Position numbers and translations under genes: made by a program. The notes under the pieces were generated by a model. That model had not been told where the DNA came from and did not search any database. It saw only the letters and a list, made by a program, of their open reading frames with translations. Source: Chitinophagaceae bacterium (GTDB taxonomy: Bacteria > Bacteroidota > Bacteroidia > Chitinophagales > Chitinophagaceae). Taken from it: a stretch of DNA of 64,000 nucleotides. The stretch is taken from assembly GCA_019638615.1 (NCBI GenBank), contig JAHBTL010000001.1, forward strand, positions 186,001 through 250,000, written 5' to 3'. Below are positions 62,639-64,000 of this stretch, piece by piece; the stretch's first letter is position 1, and every line of letters starts with the position of its first letter.

Positions 62639-63979
62639 TTATTTTTTACCCGCTATCCTGTTCAAAAACCCTTCTACCTTCCTGCGGATCATCCAGGCAG
62701 GCTGCATGTGATTGTTTACCAGTATCGAAAAAATCAAAGGCTTTCCGGACGAAGTATAGAGATAGCCACTTAAACAAACCACTCCCGACAGGGTACCTGT
62801 TTTAGCATATACATAGGCTGTATCTGCTTTATAATAATTCAGCAAAGTTCCTTTGCCCCCTGCCGGAAATATTTTTTTTAACCTTTCCAGCCCATATTCA
62901 TCTTTCATTTTATGAAGCACCCATATAAAATCATTCGGTGTAAACAGGTTATAGTTGCTCAACCCGCTTCCGTCGGCCCACCGGGGTTTTTGCGGCAGTT
63001 CTTTCATTTCGTTTGCCAGCGCATAAGCTATCAGCGCTTTTTCGTCCATCACGCCCAGCTTTTCGGCAGCAGCCATCAGCAGCACCTGCTCTGCAAAAAA
63101 ATTATCGCTCCGGTACATCATGATCCTGTACAAAGAATCCGCAGGTTGTGAATACAGCACCTTGCCTGACTGTACAGGAGTAGTGGTCACCTCAACTGTC
63201 TTCCCGAGTGAATCTTTCAGCAAATCCAGTCCCGATGCCAGCACATTCGTCATAAAAGGCGATCGTTTTTCTGCATGCACTTCTTTACCCTGGGTGATAA
63301 AGAAAGTATTTGCCGTAAGCGCCCTTTTCACCGAGAACTTTTCAGCGGCAGTATCTGCGCTAAAATTTACTTTCCAGTTAATATCAGGTTCTGAATAAAT
63401 AAACGCCTCCTGCCGCGCCAGGGCATCAATGCTTCCGGAATCGCGGATCTGTACCCATTTTATCACATTGCCATATACAGGGAATGGGCTTCGTTCCACC
63501 TGGTAGCCATCATTATAATCGTCCCACATCCAGCCTTCGCCCAATGCTTCCGTGCGCCAGTTGCCATCGTTGACAGCAATGGGTTTTGAACAATTTTTCA
63601 AAAAACCAAATGCGGGTTGTACGGGAAAATCAGGATGCAGAAAGGTAGGATCGCCCCCGGGCTGAATATATACTGTATCGGCAGTATCGTTGTACCTGAA
63701 GGCAACCAAACTATCACCCAGGTATTTCAATCCTGCATACAAAGTCATAATTTTCATATTGCTGGCCGGCGTGAAATATTTATCTGCCTGGTAGCTATAT
63801 ACAAATTTTTGAGTGGAGGGGTCGTATACAGCGATCCCTGTATGCGCGTCCGCCAGCACGGAGTCGTTAAACAATTCTTTATCCGCGATCTTTTGAATAT
63901 ACCGGTATGAAGAACAGGACGAAAAGCCTGCAACAGCCAGGAATAAAAAAAGAATACAATTGGTAGTAGCATTCAACAT
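62639..63979 (-). CDS. dacB: D-alanyl-D-alanine carboxypeptidase/endopeptidase (PBP4-type, S13)
   Basis: 446 residues. Lipobox-like GFSSC places a lipidated Cys at 22. The three penicillin-binding motifs are in order: SxxK as Ser73-Asn-Met-Lys76 in FTPASNMKIMT, SxN as YRSDNFFAEQ (about 290), and KTG in VYAKTGTLSGV (about 392). PADGSGLS-like WADGSGLSNYN is also typical of S13. It trims or cleaves peptidoglycan cross-links in the periplasm. The large insert between SxxK and SxN is shorter than in E. coli DacB. It is first in a likely three-gene run with the AhpD-like and HIT genes. Confidence 0.92.
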   Translation of the reverse strand: MLNATTNCILFLFLAVAGFSSCSSYRYIQKIADKELFNDSVLADAHTGIAVYDPSTQKFVYSYQADKYFTPASNMKIMTLYAGLKYLGDSLVAFRYNDTADTVYIQPGGDPTFLHPDFPVQPAFGFLKNCSKPIAVNDGNWRTEALGEGWMWDDYNDGYQVERSPFPVYGNVIKWVQIRDSGSIDALARQEAFIYSEPDINWKVNFSADTAAEKFSVKRALTANTFFITQGKEVHAEKRSPFMTNVLASGLDLLKDSLGKTVEVTTTPVQSGKVLYSQPADSLYRIMMYRSDNFFAEQVLLMAAAEKLGVMDEKALIAYALANEMKELPQKPRWADGSGLSNYNLFTPNDFIWVLHKMKDEYGLERLKKIFPAGGKGTLLNYYKADTAYVYAKTGTLSGVVCLSGYLYTSSGKPLIFSILVNNHMQPAWMIRRKVEGFLNRIAGKK

Positions 63980-64000
63980 ATGGAGCTGCTGGTTACAGGT

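Overview
The window comes from a Bacteroidota chromosome, most likely the family Chitinophagaceae. The evidence is SusC/SusD outer-membrane pairs, a ROK regulator beside a GH29 fucosidase, two giant type IX secretion cargo proteins with type A and type B C-terminal sorting domains, a few TAnnTTTG-type -7 promoter boxes, few recognisable Shine-Dalgarno sequences, and dispersed palindromic intergenic repeats built around CGAAATGACGG/CCGTCATTTCG. No rRNA, tRNA, CRISPR array or intact insertion sequence was seen.

Layout. 0-9.4 kb is a glycan-utilisation locus on the minus strand: ROK regulator, SusC, SusD and the start of a second SusC that runs off the left edge, with a divergent alpha-L-fucosidase. 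9.6-18.3 kb is mostly housekeeping: ArsR/rhodanese pair, tsaB, ridA, prfA, an amidohydrolase, a TPR lipoprotein, an SH3-like secreted protein and purL. 18.4-27.3 kb is visibly A/T-rich and looks like an accessory or defence island: two DUF6934-type proteins each followed by a tiny basic protein, two XRE-type regulators, a nonsense-interrupted gene, an EndoU-like RNase with a downstream partner, a HEPN protein, and a translationally coupled DUF262 + HEPN pair. 27.4-35.5 kb is a repeat-rich zone: an Rpn-type PD-(D/E)XK nuclease/transposase behind a 19-bp perfect hairpin, a 184-bp tandem repeat array, and a roughly 1.6-kb duplication of a sigma factor / anti-sigma-like / ClpP operon, one copy intact and one decayed.

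35.6-64 kb returns to ordinary genes: a BNR (Asp-box) secreted protein, a NarL-type response regulator and 7TM histidine kinase, two coupled T9SS cargo genes (one with a lipase-like alpha/beta hydrolase domain), katG, a NEW3/ABC-2 exporter operon, an Nramp transporter fused to a universal stress domain with a structured 5' leader, two lipoproteins, a flippase/DUF3108 pair overlapping head-to-head with ruvC, then HIT, AhpD-like and PBP4-type genes.

The strongest candidates for something undescribed are the ECF sigma / short anti-sigma-like / ClpP operon (32.8-34.2 kb, with its decaying duplicate at 29.4-30.8 kb), the repeated DUF6934 + small-protein module (18.7-19.5 kb and 21.7-22.4 kb), the EndoU-like RNase pair (22.4-23.6 kb), and the folded leader in front of the Nramp-USP gene. 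Functions are inferred from motifs read by eye; no database search was run.
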